NCBI GenBank assembly: GCA_037039925.1
Contig: JAXRKP010000067.1
Coordinates: 142,501 to 206,500, forward strand
Length of the DNA: 64,000 bases
Direction: 5' to 3'
Source of the DNA: Doris montereyensis
Lineage: Eukaryota; Mollusca; Gastropoda; Nudibranchia; Dorididae
The translations under genes were made by a program, and so were the position numbers. Of the stretch, positions 14,001-24,911 are shown one piece after another. The number at the start of each line of letters is the position of its first letter. Position 1 is the first letter of the stretch. Below the pieces are notes generated by a model. It was not told the DNA's origin and ran no database searches. It saw only the letters and a program-made list of their open reading frames with translations.

Positions 14001-17000
14001 ACACAATCAAACACCATCAAACTAAATAAAAACATCACTCAATCAAACACCATCAAACTAAATAAAAACATCCCTCAATCAAACACCATCAAACTAAATA
14101 AAAACTTCACTCAATCAAACTATATAAAAACTTCACTCAATCAAACACCATCAAACTAAATAAAAACTTCACTCAATCAAACACCATCATCCATTTTGGA
14201 ATGAGACATCTTTTTTTTCTTCTTTAAAGTGAACTTTTCCCACCGTTATTTGTCTGATGAGATGCTTTTATTTCTGTTGAACAAATATAATGCCGAAACA
14301 AAAATAGCACTAAACTTAATATCCGAAATGACATTTTAGTACAATTCTTTTTTTTTTACAGCAATGGCACTATTTTTGGTTTAGCTTATTATACTACAGA
14401 GTTTAATCACCAAATTTGAAAACTATTCACACCTATCATATTTTCGTAAAATGACATAAAACTTTAAGACTAGACCAGAGAAAGACAATTTTATCAAATA
14501 TAAGTAAAAGTCTTAAGTTTCTGTATAGATTCTGCGATGAGAAATTAAACGTATCGTCGGTGAAGCTGTCTAAACGCATAAGTCCACAATATATATATAT
14601 GGGATATGTATTTTGTCCTTTAAATGGTAACATGTATGCTTCTTTCGTGTTTTTATGAATATTGGAAGCCTTCAACCAATAGAAAAGCTCATTTATTTTA
14701 CGCACATGATTGAAACACAGATTTCCATTTTTCTTCCCGCCTTGATACTCTAACCTCGTAAGAGTCATTGAGCGGATTTACTTGTTTCAGAACTCATAAA
14801 AAGTTCAACTCTAACCATATAAGTCCATTTTTGCACAATGGACTAAAGTAGTTATTTAAATTGTAATCCAAAAGTGATTGCAGCCCCACTCAATGATTTT
14901 TTCAGTTTTTTTGCTTCTCCTGAAAAATTATGTCATACGGAGTTACGTGTTTAGACAGTTTCATCGACAATATTTATATAATTGTCATTTTCAATGATGC
15001 TTGTTTAGCTTCATTCTATAGTACAGTAGTCAACTTTAAATAGCATGTTGCCAAAAAATTGAACTCATTAACTCTCAACGATTCCAAGATTTTCTCCCCT
15101 TATAAAATTTGTGAAGCCCTTGCCTTCTTTTACCTCAAATAACTTTTGACTGAGAACAAGGATATCATATTACCCCTCCTTTTGTTCAGAAATAGCTATA
15201 GATTTGTTTTTTATGGGTTTCAGACAGTTTGTTTGACATGGAGAGCTACAAACAAACAATATGTATGAACTTAATGTTCACAAAAAACAGACAAAATTCA
15301 CATATGAAATTACAAACACTAAGAAGGAAATAAATTCCAGTTTTAGTTTAGATTCATAATTTCTTTATTCACAGTACTTTTTGGGATTAATAATCTTCTG
15401 AAACATGAAATCAAACAGACAAACTATAAAAAATACATTCAGTCCCATCCGTCGTCGCTATAGTGTCACACGATCTCTGATTGACCCACATTGAAGGAGC
15501 TCCTCCCACTACCTCTTTATTTTACACCAACTTTTTATAAAATAAACCCTCTGTATTATGTCCCTTCGACTATGGAAGTCCTTCCAAATTGAAGCCATCT
15601 CTAGATGCAGGCTAAATCTAGATCTAAATACTGGTAGATCTACACATCTAACTTTACTAGAAACAATAGAGCATCTAATGTTGAAAACATAAAATTGAGA
15701 GTTAAACACAAAACAAAAAGAGAAATGGACGTTTACAAAATTAAATTTGTCCCTGAAAATACATGAGATGCCTTGAATTCACTTGAAACAAAAAAACAAA
15801 CATCACAATCTGGCCATCAATGTGACTCTTGAAAGGAGACAAGTTTTGCCTTGAGAGAGAAGGTCGTCAAATGATTGACAAATCCTAAGGTAGTGCGACT
15901 AATATTACAATTAAGAATTTTCCTTGGGTACGGATCATGAGACCTGCAGTTGCTTAAAGAGTTGTTGAGAGTATCTTGGGAACATTTGATCAGTGATGGC
16001 AAAAGACACCACTTCAATTTGGTCTATGAGATGTAGCTCATGTTAATCAATAACCCAATGGTGCCCCCCCCCCCCCCCCCCATGAGTGTTTAATCTCTCA
16101 CCTAGCACCAGATGCATTGAAAACGTCAGCCCAATGGTCTGGGTTGTAAATTCCGTCTTGCACTGTGAAGTCTTTGGCAAAATCAGCATACGTCCAGTCT
16201 GGTCGGTAATTGTGTTCCACAAAATTAACAACATTTTGAAAAGGCTTGGGTCCCTTCCAGCGATACCAAAACCATTCATTACCAAAGCTGGGAACTAAAT
16301 GAAGCAAAAACAAAAAGAAAGAAAAAAAGTGCGCTTTAAGGTTTGTAGGAGTGAGCATAGACATTCTCTTGCACTCTCTCTCCACCAAAAGTCTATCTAT
16401 CAGTATATGAAAACAAATATGGTTGCACCCATAATATGGCAGAAAAGGTTGATTATGTAAGCTGTAAAACAGTGTAGGAAAGAACAATAAGAGATTATAT
16501 CAGAGATGTTTAAAAGGAAAATTATGAAAATTAAATGGCTAGACAAGATTATAAAGCAATAAAGAGCTATAGAAGAAACTCGACCAAAAGTAGACAAAAG
16601 TGGGTCAAAAGTAGATAGGCCACACCCTCCGTAGGCCAGAAGGAAGAAAGCCAAGAGAGCCCTATATTGGAATCCCCAGGGTGCCCAAAGGGTTTGTAGA
16701 CAACAAGCAGCATGGCGAAAATGTGTGCAGAAAGATGCAGAGAGTGGGAACATTGCAGAACAAGGTGAAGAATCTAGCAGAGAATAGAGAAGTCTGGCAT
16801 ATGTTCATCCTTGGCCTATACCCTGACAATGGGGATTAAAGGCTCATCATCAACATATCAGGATTACCAACAGCGTTCTGTAAAATTTATTTCATGTTTT
16901 ACAAAAATTTTGGGAAAATGTGAGTAAAGCTGTTGTGAAAATGTGAGTAAAGCTGTTGTGAAAATGTGAGTGAAGCTGTTGTGAAAATGTGAGTGAAGCT

Positions 17001-20000
17001 GTTGTAAAAATGTGAGTGAAGCTGTTTGGAAAATGTGAGTGAAGCTGTTGTAAAAATATGATTGAAGCTGTTGTGAAAATGTGAGTAAAGCTGTTGTGAA
17101 AATGTGAGTAAAGCTGTTGTGAAAATGTGAGTAAAGCTGTTGTGAAAATGTGAGTAATGCTGTTGTGAAAATGTGAGTGAAGCTGTTGTGAAAATGTGAG
17201 TAAAGCTGTTGTGAAAATGTGAGTGAAGCTGTTGTGAAAATGCGAGTGAAGCTGTTGTGAAAATGTGAGTAAAGCTGTTATGAAAATGTGAGTGACGCTG
17301 TAGCCAGACTTTTAACATTTCTCATATGTTCACTCTTTACGTCCGGAATTTTTTCACAGGTCCTGCGGGAATTAATTTTCTGTGAGCCAAATTTGTTCGT
17401 ACCAGCCAAAGGAAATCGCCCTGACATGCCTCAAAGCTAACAAACATATAACTGTTATACATCAAATTGTTCCAAATTAAATACAAAATCTTTCTATGAT
17501 TGTTTTATGCCTATGGGACAGAACTGAAACATATAACATGCTAAGGAAGGTGGAGGGCAGAAAAAAAGTAGTGAAAATATAACATGAGTTTTGATGTTTG
17601 CTCACATGTGAGTAATCAGTCAGGTTTGGGGAAGGTAATGTAAATCCAAATGAGCAGAAGCTTAAAGAAGTGAAATATCTTGTAAACGAAGAAAACTATG
17701 ATGTTTTTTGTCGAGCCAGTCAATCCATGTTTCATCTATGAGAGCATCACGACCCTTTGGATATAGCGAACACCTCGTGTTTAAACTTGGTGTGCAAATC
17801 AGTTTTGGATTTAGTAAACGCCACGGCTGGCCGTTTCCCATCTTTTGGTAAAAATCTGCAAGTGCTGGATGTTTCTTTAATGATTTAATTTGATCTACTG
17901 TATTTATGTCCATTCTGAATTACTAGGGCTAGGTCTAGATCTATCAGAGTGAGAGCTAGCCTGCACTCTAGGCCTATACCTCAACTAGGCCCCGGTTGTG
18001 GAGATGCCCCCTCTCACCTTCCTCATTACTTGACCTAGATATTGATCCAGTAAACTCTAGATCATGGTCCTTAGCACCAAACATTTCACACTATAACTAG
18101 TAGAGCTACTTTCACCTAAGCAAGCTGCTTGAAGTACTAATAGTCTTTTAGGGAGTGATTGTGAACCAGATGACAACTACGCCATCTTGAAATCACAGAA
18201 TCTAATGTAAACGCACAAAACACTTTCAGAAAATACAATAAAAAGTGATGTTTTTCGACAAAACAGCAGTCTGCAGGTCGAAATCAACAAACTCGTCTAT
18301 TCTACTTTTGATACTAGCATTGAGGAAGTAGTTACAAAGTTTGAGTGGGCTTCAGAGCGAAACAAAACATAAGGCTGTCGGCCGAACGTTGTGAGCGGCT
18401 ATACGGTAAAAATGACCTTCCGAAGTAACGTTGTGAGCGTTGTTCCAGATGAAAACAGTTAAGCTGCACGAACTTGAACAGCGAACCTGAGACCGTAAAA
18501 CAAATAGAGTGCTCAAACATGAATTTGGCTACCTAAGGGCCAGAAATAGAGGTCATGTAAAAAGAAAGGAATCTATTTGTGTCAATAAATCATCCTATGA
18601 CCGTAGAAGATATTTATAAAAAGTGTATTATATCTTTTTATTTTCTTTTACACATTTTATTTTAACACTGTACATTTTGATTGGTAGATGCGATGGAATG
18701 TCTGAAATTTCCACATTTAATCGGCATGACAATTTTCATATCAATGCAGCTACATACGGCCACCCACTAGAAGGCAAAGATCACAGCTTATTCCTGTTAG
18801 GTATTTTACAGAACATAAAAACAGTTGTTTATTTTGAAATGAGAACATGTATAGAAGTAAAGTGAATTTTTAACAGATACAACGAACAGAATTGATGAGC
18901 TGCACTGACGTCAGAGTCACATTCATGTTATGGAAGGATTACCATAGTCAGGCACACCAAGCCAAGAGACATTTATAATAAAAAGGGTGGGATAAAAAGT
19001 TAGGACTTGGGTTTTTGTAAGGGATAAAAGAGAGAGAAGAAAGTATGCAGATATTTATAAGAGGTTAATTTCAGTTGTTAGCAGTCTTTCATGACTGAAC
19101 GCGACTTTTCCGGTCAACAGAACATGGTGACAGACTGAGACAGCGGATTGTGCAACAAGAGACCGAGACATCGAAACTGACATATATATTGAGACTGAGA
19201 TGTCAGACATGTTTTGTTGACATTGGCATCACAGACAATGTCACATGGGACTGACACCAACATATCTACTGGTTGTAGCCGTCAGGGATGGTGATAGTTT
19301 TATCCTTTTTCTTTCTCATAATTCTAGTGTCTTTTGCTTACTTTTACGCATCTGGCCTTTTGAAGGCTTGTGTTATCTTTCCGTCACATTAGCAGTTTCC
19401 TTATCTTTCCTTTTCTGTTTGTTTTCTTCAGTCAGTAATCTCATTTTGGCAATCAGTAAGTGATGATCACTAAATATTTCTGCTCCTCTGTTTACTCTTG
19501 CATCCAATGTACTGTAAAAAGGGAACTGCTAACTATTATGTAGTCTATCATTGACTTTTCACACCTGTCTTCAGTTACTCTTGTATATTTGTGGATATCT
19601 TTATGAGGAAAAAGGTGTTGGCTATTTTTATGTTATTCTTTAGGCATAAATCTATTAGTCTCTCTCCATTTGGAGAAGTTGTTGTCTCTCCTTCTTTATC
19701 TATTACTCCTCCCGACGTTTCTACATTGTTGCGCTAGCGTTTAAATCTCCTAAAACCATTAGTTCCTGTTTGGGTTTAAGATTCTCTGCAGCTATTTATA
19801 AATCGCTTTCAAGATATTTTTCTCTTCTTTAGTTGCGTCTCTGTTTGGTCCATAAGCTATTAATAATTTAATTTCTCGTCCTTTTGGTTTAATAGTTACC
19901 TCTAATAGCCGTGGGCTTATAAGTTTCCAACTTTCTAGTAGCTTTTCATGCCTTTTATGCACTGAGGGGCCTACTCCTGCTCTATCTTTGACATCTACTC

Positions 20001-20662
20001 CTGAGGAGATTAAAATAGGATTCGGTCCTACATTTTCTATTCCTTGTCCTTTTTCTTTGTTTCTGTAATGGCCAAAATATCTACTTTGAATGTTTCCATT
20101 CCTTCAACTAATTCTAACTCTTTTCCATTTATTGCCCTAACATTCCATGTTCCAAAAATGACAGTCCATATTCGTTTCTAAATTCGTCTTCGAAAAATCA
20201 AGCCAGTTATATCACATTTATTTCTCTGAATCAGTTTGGTTTTGGATAAGCAGGGGATAAAGCCCACTGTATCCTAGGTAGATGGTGGGGCTGCCAACTT
20301 GAGGCCCCCTACCAGGCCTTGTCATACAATAGTATATTACAAAATATTTATACAGATCTATCTAGATTCTATACATCGAGATCCAGATTATGAGATATGA
20401 GAATCCAGCCTAATTCGATTTATTTTCATGTTCTACTTATTAGACAGAAAAAGTAAACACAGTCGAGTCAAACAGAAGATCATGCATGACGATCTGTCTT
20501 ACCTGAAAACACTCCCCAATGAATAAAAATGCCAACTTTGGCTTCGTCATACCAACTGGGCAGAGGTCTAGAGTCGATTGATTTCCAGTTTGGTTTGTAT
20601 TTGGCGCTCCCATCAACTGCAACGAGGGCAAGAACAACAACGAAAGAGATGAGAACAATCAT
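4734..20662 (-). CDS. FUCA: alpha-L-fucosidase (GH29), nine coding exons
   Basis: Lysosomal or secreted glycoside hydrolase family 29 enzyme that removes terminal alpha-L-fucose from glycoconjugates. Nine exons with GT/AG borders and compatible phases join into about 466 aa, the usual length of animal fucosidases. Residues 1-18 form a signal peptide. The TIM-barrel domain follows: [17 protein letters not shown] near residue 37, the KHHEGF motif in exon 3, and the family nucleophile Asp in WSDG in exon 5. Exon 9 encodes the C-terminal beta-sandwich. N-glycosylation sequons are NAS, NYT, NST and NDT. The old family signature P-x2-L-x3-K-W-E-x-C reads K-F-E-N-A here. Single-base frame breaks occur in exon 4 (near 12101) and exon 7 (near 8370); both exons resume the correct frame and phase. 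Either consensus errors or a decaying copy would explain them; the otherwise intact gene favours errors. Introns are 650 bp to 4.2 kb and full of repeats. I see no AATAAA close to the stop. Confidence 0.93.
5812..6730. repeat. 800-bp dispersed element, copy A (fucosidase intron 8)
   Basis: Closely similar throughout to 12333-13135 (for example GTGTGACTTCTGA, AGCTCAATCACACACAC, GTAAGCTTATGAGCCTGAAT, AACAAACCAGCATTTACC). No coding frame, TIR or LTR recognised. The 3' end (AACAAACCAGCATTTACCAG...) is repeated again at 6665-6730. Class unknown. Confidence 0.75.
7316..7385 (-). repeat. SINE family B head fragment
   Basis: CAACCCACTACCTTTTGGTT, GAGAGGCAGACATCTTGCC and GGACTACCAGTCTCC, the inverted head, directly upstream (plus sense) of fucosidase exon 8. 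Confidence 0.6.
7457..7627 (-). CDS. FUCA: fucosidase exon 8
   Basis: The split codon gives S; then [35 protein letters not shown] and [10 protein letters not shown], the end of the catalytic domain. NDT is a potential glycosylation site. Acceptor TATAG; donor TG|GTGAG; ends in phase 2. Confidence 0.93.
7668..7812 (+). repeat. 140-bp short dispersed repeat
   Basis: TTTCATTGAAATTTACCCCA, GTGATCTCAGTGCGAGTTAA, then a polypurine stretch and ATCAGCAGCACCCTCCAACC. Fucosidase intron 7. Confidence 0.75.
7848..8155 (+). repeat. SINE family A copy
   Basis: GTTTGAATCCTAG box B, GGGTACAAGCACTAGCTTGG, ATCACCTGTTCTGCTTC and the end CCTTGAAGGAACT. Fucosidase intron 7. Confidence 0.8.
8296..8427 (-). CDS. 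FUCA: fucosidase exon 7, with a one-base frame break
   Basis: Acceptor TTTAG before 8427. Reads [20 protein letters not shown] and then, one frame over, [25 protein letters not shown] is the expected family string, so one base appears missing from the four-base run at 8370-8373. The K-W-E-x-C signature is K-F-E-N-A. The donor is AG|GTTTG and the exon ends in phase 2 once the break is allowed for. Confidence 0.88.
8560..9110 (+). repeat. cluster of SINE fragments in fucosidase intron 6
   Basis: 8575-8665 is a head-only family A-like piece (GAGTTCAAACCTAG). 8700-8945 looks like a different tRNA-headed SINE, inverted (GATCAAACTCAGCC and GAACGAGCTACCGGTGCC). 8945-9110 is a family A 3' half ending CCTTGAAGGAACTTTCA. 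Confidence 0.6.
9205..9425. repeat. 34-bp tandem array
   Basis: About six units of ACTAAAATGGCTAAAAGGTA plus TACATATAACAAGA. Fucosidase intron 6. Confidence 0.85.
9580..9677 (-). CDS. FUCA: fucosidase exon 6
   Basis: The split codon with exon 5 gives S; then [17 protein letters not shown] and [23 protein letters not shown] and HGGY are GH29-typical. Acceptor ATCACAG; donor G|GTAAC; ends in phase 1. Confidence 0.93.
9678..11224. other. fucosidase intron 5, nothing recognised
   Basis: AT-rich. 10240-10930 is denser in CTCCTCTGTCATTTACCGAC-like sequence and may be an old transposon, but no second copy, frame or inverted end was found. Confidence 0.5.
11225..11355 (-). CDS. FUCA: fucosidase exon 5 (catalytic nucleophile)
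   Basis: Reads [20 protein letters not shown], then [20 protein letters not shown] and YND. WSDG carries the GH29 nucleophile Asp. Acceptor CTAG before 11355; donor AG|GTAAT; ends in phase 2. Confidence 0.93.
12002..12131 (-). CDS. FUCA: fucosidase exon 4, with a one-base frame break
   Basis: The acceptor TTTTCAG precedes 12131. In the phase left by exon 3 it reads [10 protein letters not shown] and then hits a stop. One frame over it reads [17 protein letters not shown] and onward to DFVK at the donor. One base appears missing at the three-base run 12101-12103 (GGG on the plus strand). Adding one base there would make both the reading frame and the exon end phase (0) fit. Confidence 0.88.
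12333..13135. repeat. 800-bp dispersed element, copy B (fucosidase intron 3)
   Basis: Second copy of the element at 5812-6730, same orientation, with scattered substitutions and small indels. Ends near AACAAACCAGCATTTACC (13086-13103). Confidence 0.75.
13317..13423 (-). CDS. FUCA: fucosidase exon 3 (KHHEGF motif)
   Basis: The acceptor TTCTAG precedes 13423. The exon reads [20 protein letters not shown] then [13 protein letters not shown], holding the paired-His active-site loop KHHEGF. It ends in phase 1 at donor G|GTACG. Confidence 0.93.
13620..14190. repeat. 36-bp tandem array
   Basis: About 15 units with CAATCAAACACCATCAAACT and AAATAAAAACTTCACT. Alternating unit subtypes (TTCACTC, TTCACAC, ATCACTC) suggest duplication of two- and three-unit blocks. 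Fucosidase intron 2. Confidence 0.9.
14554..14971. mobile_element. MITE family 1, copy A
   Basis: Terminal inverted repeats of about 22 bp with core GGTGAARCTGTCTAAAC at 14559-14575 and its inverse at 14949-14966. Full-length similarity (in inverse orientation) to 48380-48832, including CCAATAGAAAAGCTC and TTCTCCTGAAAAATT. No coding frame. Lies in fucosidase intron 2. Confidence 0.75.
16102..16294 (-). CDS. FUCA: fucosidase exon 2
   Basis: The acceptor TTTAG precedes 16294. The split codon gives V, then [14 protein letters not shown], then [17 protein letters not shown] and a DVFNASGA end, all typical of GH29. NAS is a potential N-glycosylation site. The donor is AG|GTGAG; the exon ends in phase 2. 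Confidence 0.93.
16912..17295. repeat. 23-bp tandem array
   Basis: About 17 units of GTGAGTRAAGCTGTTGTGAA plus AAT. Three units make 69 bp, so the minus strand has a long open frame ([17 protein letters not shown]...). This is a repeat artefact. Fucosidase intron 1. Confidence 0.9.
17662..17913 (-). CDS. unrecognised 83-aa reading frame in fucosidase intron 1
   Basis: The ATG at 17911-17913 opens an 83-residue frame that is hydrophilic, without low complexity or repeats (it includes [19 protein letters not shown] and [18 protein letters not shown]). No signal peptide or membrane segment. Composition is more protein-like than that of other intronic frames. About 270 bp upstream on the same strand is CAAGATGGCG (near 18183), a YY1-like core often found at promoters. 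It could be a small nested gene, an exon of one, or a transposon piece. I do not recognise the family. Confidence 0.25.
   Translation of the reverse strand: MDINTVDQIKSLKKHPALADFYQKMGNGQPWRLLNPKLICTPSLNTRCSLYPKGRDALIDETWIDWLDKKHHSFLRLQDISLL
19430..20175 (-). mobile_element. non-LTR retrotransposon endonuclease domain, decayed
   Basis: In several frames the minus strand encodes most of an APE-type LINE endonuclease: [79 protein letters not shown], then IDYIIVS and a SDHHLLIAK end. The order and motifs (TWN, ITETK, YGPN, GDLN, SDHH) are the family's. Multiple stops and frame changes show that it is dead. It sits in fucosidase intron 1. Confidence 0.8.
20503..20662 (-). CDS. FUCA: fucosidase exon 1 (signal peptide, start of catalytic domain)
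   Basis: The ATG at 20660-20662 has A at -3. It begins a hydrophobic signal peptide ([18 protein letters not shown]) followed by the GH29 opening YKPNW...[18 protein letters not shown]. The exon ends with S plus one base of the next codon at the donor G|GTAAG (20502-20501), so phase 1. Confidence 0.93.
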
Positions 20663-20726
20663 GTTTGCTATCTTTCAGTGCTAACTTCTAGAGATAACAA
20701 AATCAGCTTGCTCGGCTTCCTACGAT

Positions 20727-20790
20727 GTCATGTGATCAAGTCAAAGGGGGTGTGGATATCACATGATTAGCAAACGACATGTCATGTGAC
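20727..20790 (-). promoter_or_regulatory. E-box cluster (CLEAR/M-box-like) upstream of fucosidase
   Basis: Three TCATGTGA/TCACATGA sites lie at 20728-20735, 20759-20766 and 20782-20789, 66 to 127 bp upstream of the ATG. The last is inside GTCATGTGAC (20781-20790), one base from the CLEAR consensus GTCACGTGAC bound by MiT/TFE factors in lysosomal gene promoters. No TATA box is evident. The sites are seen directly; their use by a TFEB-like factor is inference. Confidence 0.55.
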
Positions 20791-21062
20791 ATCGAAATGG
20801 CGCCTGATGCTTCGAAAAAGCAGATAGGTACATGTAATATGCAATAAATGCTCGATGGATAACTCAAGCTATAGAATGAACGAAAAGAAGTAGAACGTAC
20901 AAGAAGAACCCTTCAGCCATTTGCTGTGATATTATAACAGGGATGGAGTAGATGCCTTTGTAACTGCTAGTGTCACAGGCAGGGCGGATTTAGCCCTAAA
21001 AACACCTAGAGGGACATTTTTAAACGGTAATAAAAAGGAATAACAAATCAACCAATATGACG

Positions 21063-21235
<173 letters not shown>

Positions 21236-21518
21236 GTATTCGTCATAATGACGAACAGTCACGTCGTATTTCTTCTGTCTTTTGTCACGGTTCAACATTA
21301 GCTCTAGATTTCTAGATCTATGTGGTGTGCGTGATTTGACCTACAAATGTGTCTATGTATCTCTCTCTGTATCGTGTATGTATGTATGTGTGTCACGCTC
21401 CATCTATCTATCTTTCTTGGTCTTGTGTTTCTCTCCCTCACTCTCTATTTGTGGCGTGTGTGTTACACAAGAATGACAAATTGTGTATCTCTCTCCATTT
21501 GTAGGTCTTGTGTGTTCT

Positions 21519-21858
<340 letters not shown>

Positions 21859-22322
21859 AAGTATATATTTGCAGTGACTATTCGCAAGAATGACGAATAT
21901 CTGAGAGCGGAAAATGTTATATTCGTCATTACAATCGACTGTCAAGTGGCCGCCTATGAAGTCCCAAGGTCGACCCAGAGAACGACAGTGCTTCACGTTG
22001 AAGTTAAATCGGCGGCACAAAAAAGGATCTTATTAATAGGAATGTGTGTCATAGAAGAGGTTAATAAGAGCGTGTGCGTGGATGGTGTGTGGATGTCGTG
22101 TGTTGGCTGTGGTAGATGTGTTCGTTGGTTGTAAGAACTTCGTTTTTTTTTGTATCATATCAATAAATAATTTATATCCATTTACTATATGTAATAATAA
22201 TGAGTCGTTTTTTTTGTACATTTCTCTAATTCTAATGTTAAAAATATAAATATACAAATTTTCGTTGGCCACTTTAAACATGTCATTTGTCCCCGTCCTG
22301 CATTGATGAATTTTGCTATAGA

Positions 22323-22458
<136 letters not shown>

Positions 22459-22569
22459 GTTCGTGTTTTCATAATAAATATAATTTCCAAACACAATTTT
22501 AGGCATTATTCTGTTGTCGTCCTTGAATGGCCTCTACTTATTCAATTCCTGTTCCTCGATGTCCGGTAA

Positions 22570-23390
22570 TCGACTGTCTCTCTTTCATCACTTGCCCCTC
22601 TCTCTCTCTCCTTCATCACTTGCCACTCCTCTCTCTCTCTCCTTCATCACTTGCCCCTCCTCTCTCTCTCCTTCATCACTTGCCCTCCTCTCTCTCTCCT
22701 TCATCACTTGCCACTCCTCTCTCTCTCCTTCATCACTTGCCACTCCTCTCTCTCTCCTCCTTCATCACTTGCCCCCTCCTCTCTCTCTCCTTCATCACTT
22801 GCCACTCTCCTCTCTCTCCTTCATCACTTGCCACTCCTCTCTCTCTCCTTCATCACTTGCCACTCCTCTCTCTCTCCTTCATCACTTGCCCTCCTCTCTC
22901 TCTCCTTCATCACTTGCCACTCTCTCTCTCTCCTTCATCACTTGCCACTCCTCTCTCTCCTTCATCACTTGCCACTCCTCTCTCTCTCCTTCATCACTTG
23001 CCACTCCTCTCTCTCTCTCCTTCATCACTTGCCCCTCCTCCTCTCTCTCTCCTTCATCACTTGCCCCTCCTCTCTCTCCTTCATCACTTGCCACTCCTCT
23101 CTCTCTCTCTCCTTCATCACTTGCCACCCTCTCTCTCTCCTTCATCACTTGCCCCTCCTCTCTCTCTCTCCTTCATCACTTGCCACTCCTCTCTCTCTCC
23201 TTCATCACTTGCCACTCCTCTCTCTCTCCTTCATCACTTGCCACTCCTCTCTCTCTCCTTCATCACTTGCCCCTCCTCTCTCTCTCCTTCATCACTTGCC
23301 ACTCCTCTCTCTCTCCTTCATCACTTGCCACTCCTCTCTCTCCTTCATCACTTGCCACTCCTCTCTCCTTCATCCCTTGCCACTTTTTAT
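22570..23390. repeat. 28-bp CT-rich tandem array
   Basis: About 29 units of CTTCATCACTTGCCACTCCT followed by CTCTCTCT. The unit joins a unique block to a CT dinucleotide stretch of varying length. Long S/L-rich frames are artefacts. Confidence 0.9.
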
Positions 23391-23598
23391 TTTCTTTCCC
23401 CTTTTTGAGGAGTGCGGGCGACAGAGTAGATTCGACAATATTTCGAGAAACTTTCCCCCACCCCCGCCCCCTCCCTCGTGAGGTTGCTGATAGATCACTT
23501 ATCTTTCATCTTGCTCTTTTCCCCTTGAATCACTATGAGATCACCACAATGCTGGGCAGGGTAAATTTGAATGAAACAACAACCCCTCCCCCACCCGT

Positions 23599-23783
<185 letters not shown>

Positions 23784-23869
23784 CTAGTCATACACACACA
23801 GGAGGGAGAGAACACAAGACCAAGAACGATAGATTAAAAAGGAGACAGGAGAGTGACGCATATATGCAA

Positions 23870-23872
23870 GAT

Positions 23873-23923
<51 letters not shown>

Positions 23924-23940
23924 CACACACACACACATAC
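23870..23940. repeat. (GACA)n then (CA)n microsatellite
   Basis: About 12 GACA units running into ACACACAC. Confidence 0.95.
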
Positions 23941-24636
23941 ATATCTTCAGATCAAATCACACATGCCACATACATCTAGACCTAATGTTGAATCGTGACA
24001 CAGGACCTAAAAAGATATGTAGAAGGGAAGGGAGACACACTTACTACACACACGTGAATGTGAGAAAGACTAAAGAGCCAGACAAACACAGAGAGTAGAG
24101 AGATGAACACAAGACCAAGAAAGATAGTAGAACGAGACAGATACAGTTGATACACACATGAGACCGAGATCTGTATTAAAGAAAACAAAAACACACTGAA
24201 AAAAAATGTATACTAGTACAATATAATTATAATACATTTTTTCCAGTGTGTATTTGTATTATATATTAATATCAATATAGGCCTACAAATACAACAACAC
24301 ACTGGAGAAAAATATACACACAAAATATATAGATTAGAAGAGCACACCATCCAAAAACTACACAGAATCAATGTGAAAAAGCTGTATGTTTGAATGCTAT
24401 ACACAGGCAATATGACTCGATGACTAGTGTGAATGTGAAACCGTATCATGTATCACAGTTTGATTAGGATTTCGTTGGGATTGATTGGTTGATTGACTGT
24501 CTCAGTTATCAGTTGAATCTAAATAATTCCACTGAGTATCGAAAGTGACCCTTTCTTAACTGAAAAGCATTTTTTTTTAAAATAAAAAGCTAACAAATTT
24601 AAGTAAAATCAATAATGACAGTTGATTCAAACTTAC

Positions 24637-24911
24637 GATGGGTTTGGTCTTGAACCCTTGCTTTTGGAGACGTAATCACCAAAGTGCTTGCACTGGTACT
24701 GGATGCTCTTGTTGACCCATTTATCTTGATACTTTTTTCAGCTGTCTTTATGTTTTTGTTTTGCTGTGGAAATTTTCACGGCATGCTTTGACACTAATAC
24801 ACTTTTACGATCTGATTTGTACTGTTGAAACAAGTCTTTGAACTCATCAAATGTCCTAAACACAGCACCCTCTACTAGTCTGTCACTCAATGACAATGAT
24901 GCTCCTTCCAT
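24637..24911 (-). pseudogene. ZSWIM3/MULE-like N-terminal exon with in-frame stop
   Basis: From an ATG at 24909-24911 the frame reads MEGASLSLSDRLVEGAVF then RTFDEFKDLFQQYKSDRKS, hits TGA after KHKDS, and continues in the same frame as KKYQDKWVNKSIQYQCKHFG then DYVSKSKGSRPNPS at a good donor GTAAG (24636). The pattern (a FEEF-like helix, then a Y-C-x-HFG / KSKG-R core) resembles the N-terminal region of ZSWIM1/3-type, MULE-derived proteins. Recognition is from memory of the pattern and is uncertain. The stop suggests a relic or a sequence error. Confidence 0.35.

Noticed and set aside
16899..17318. 139-codon minus frame of [15 protein letters not shown] repeats
   Set aside because: A 23-bp minisatellite read three units at a time; not a collagen- or silk-like gene.
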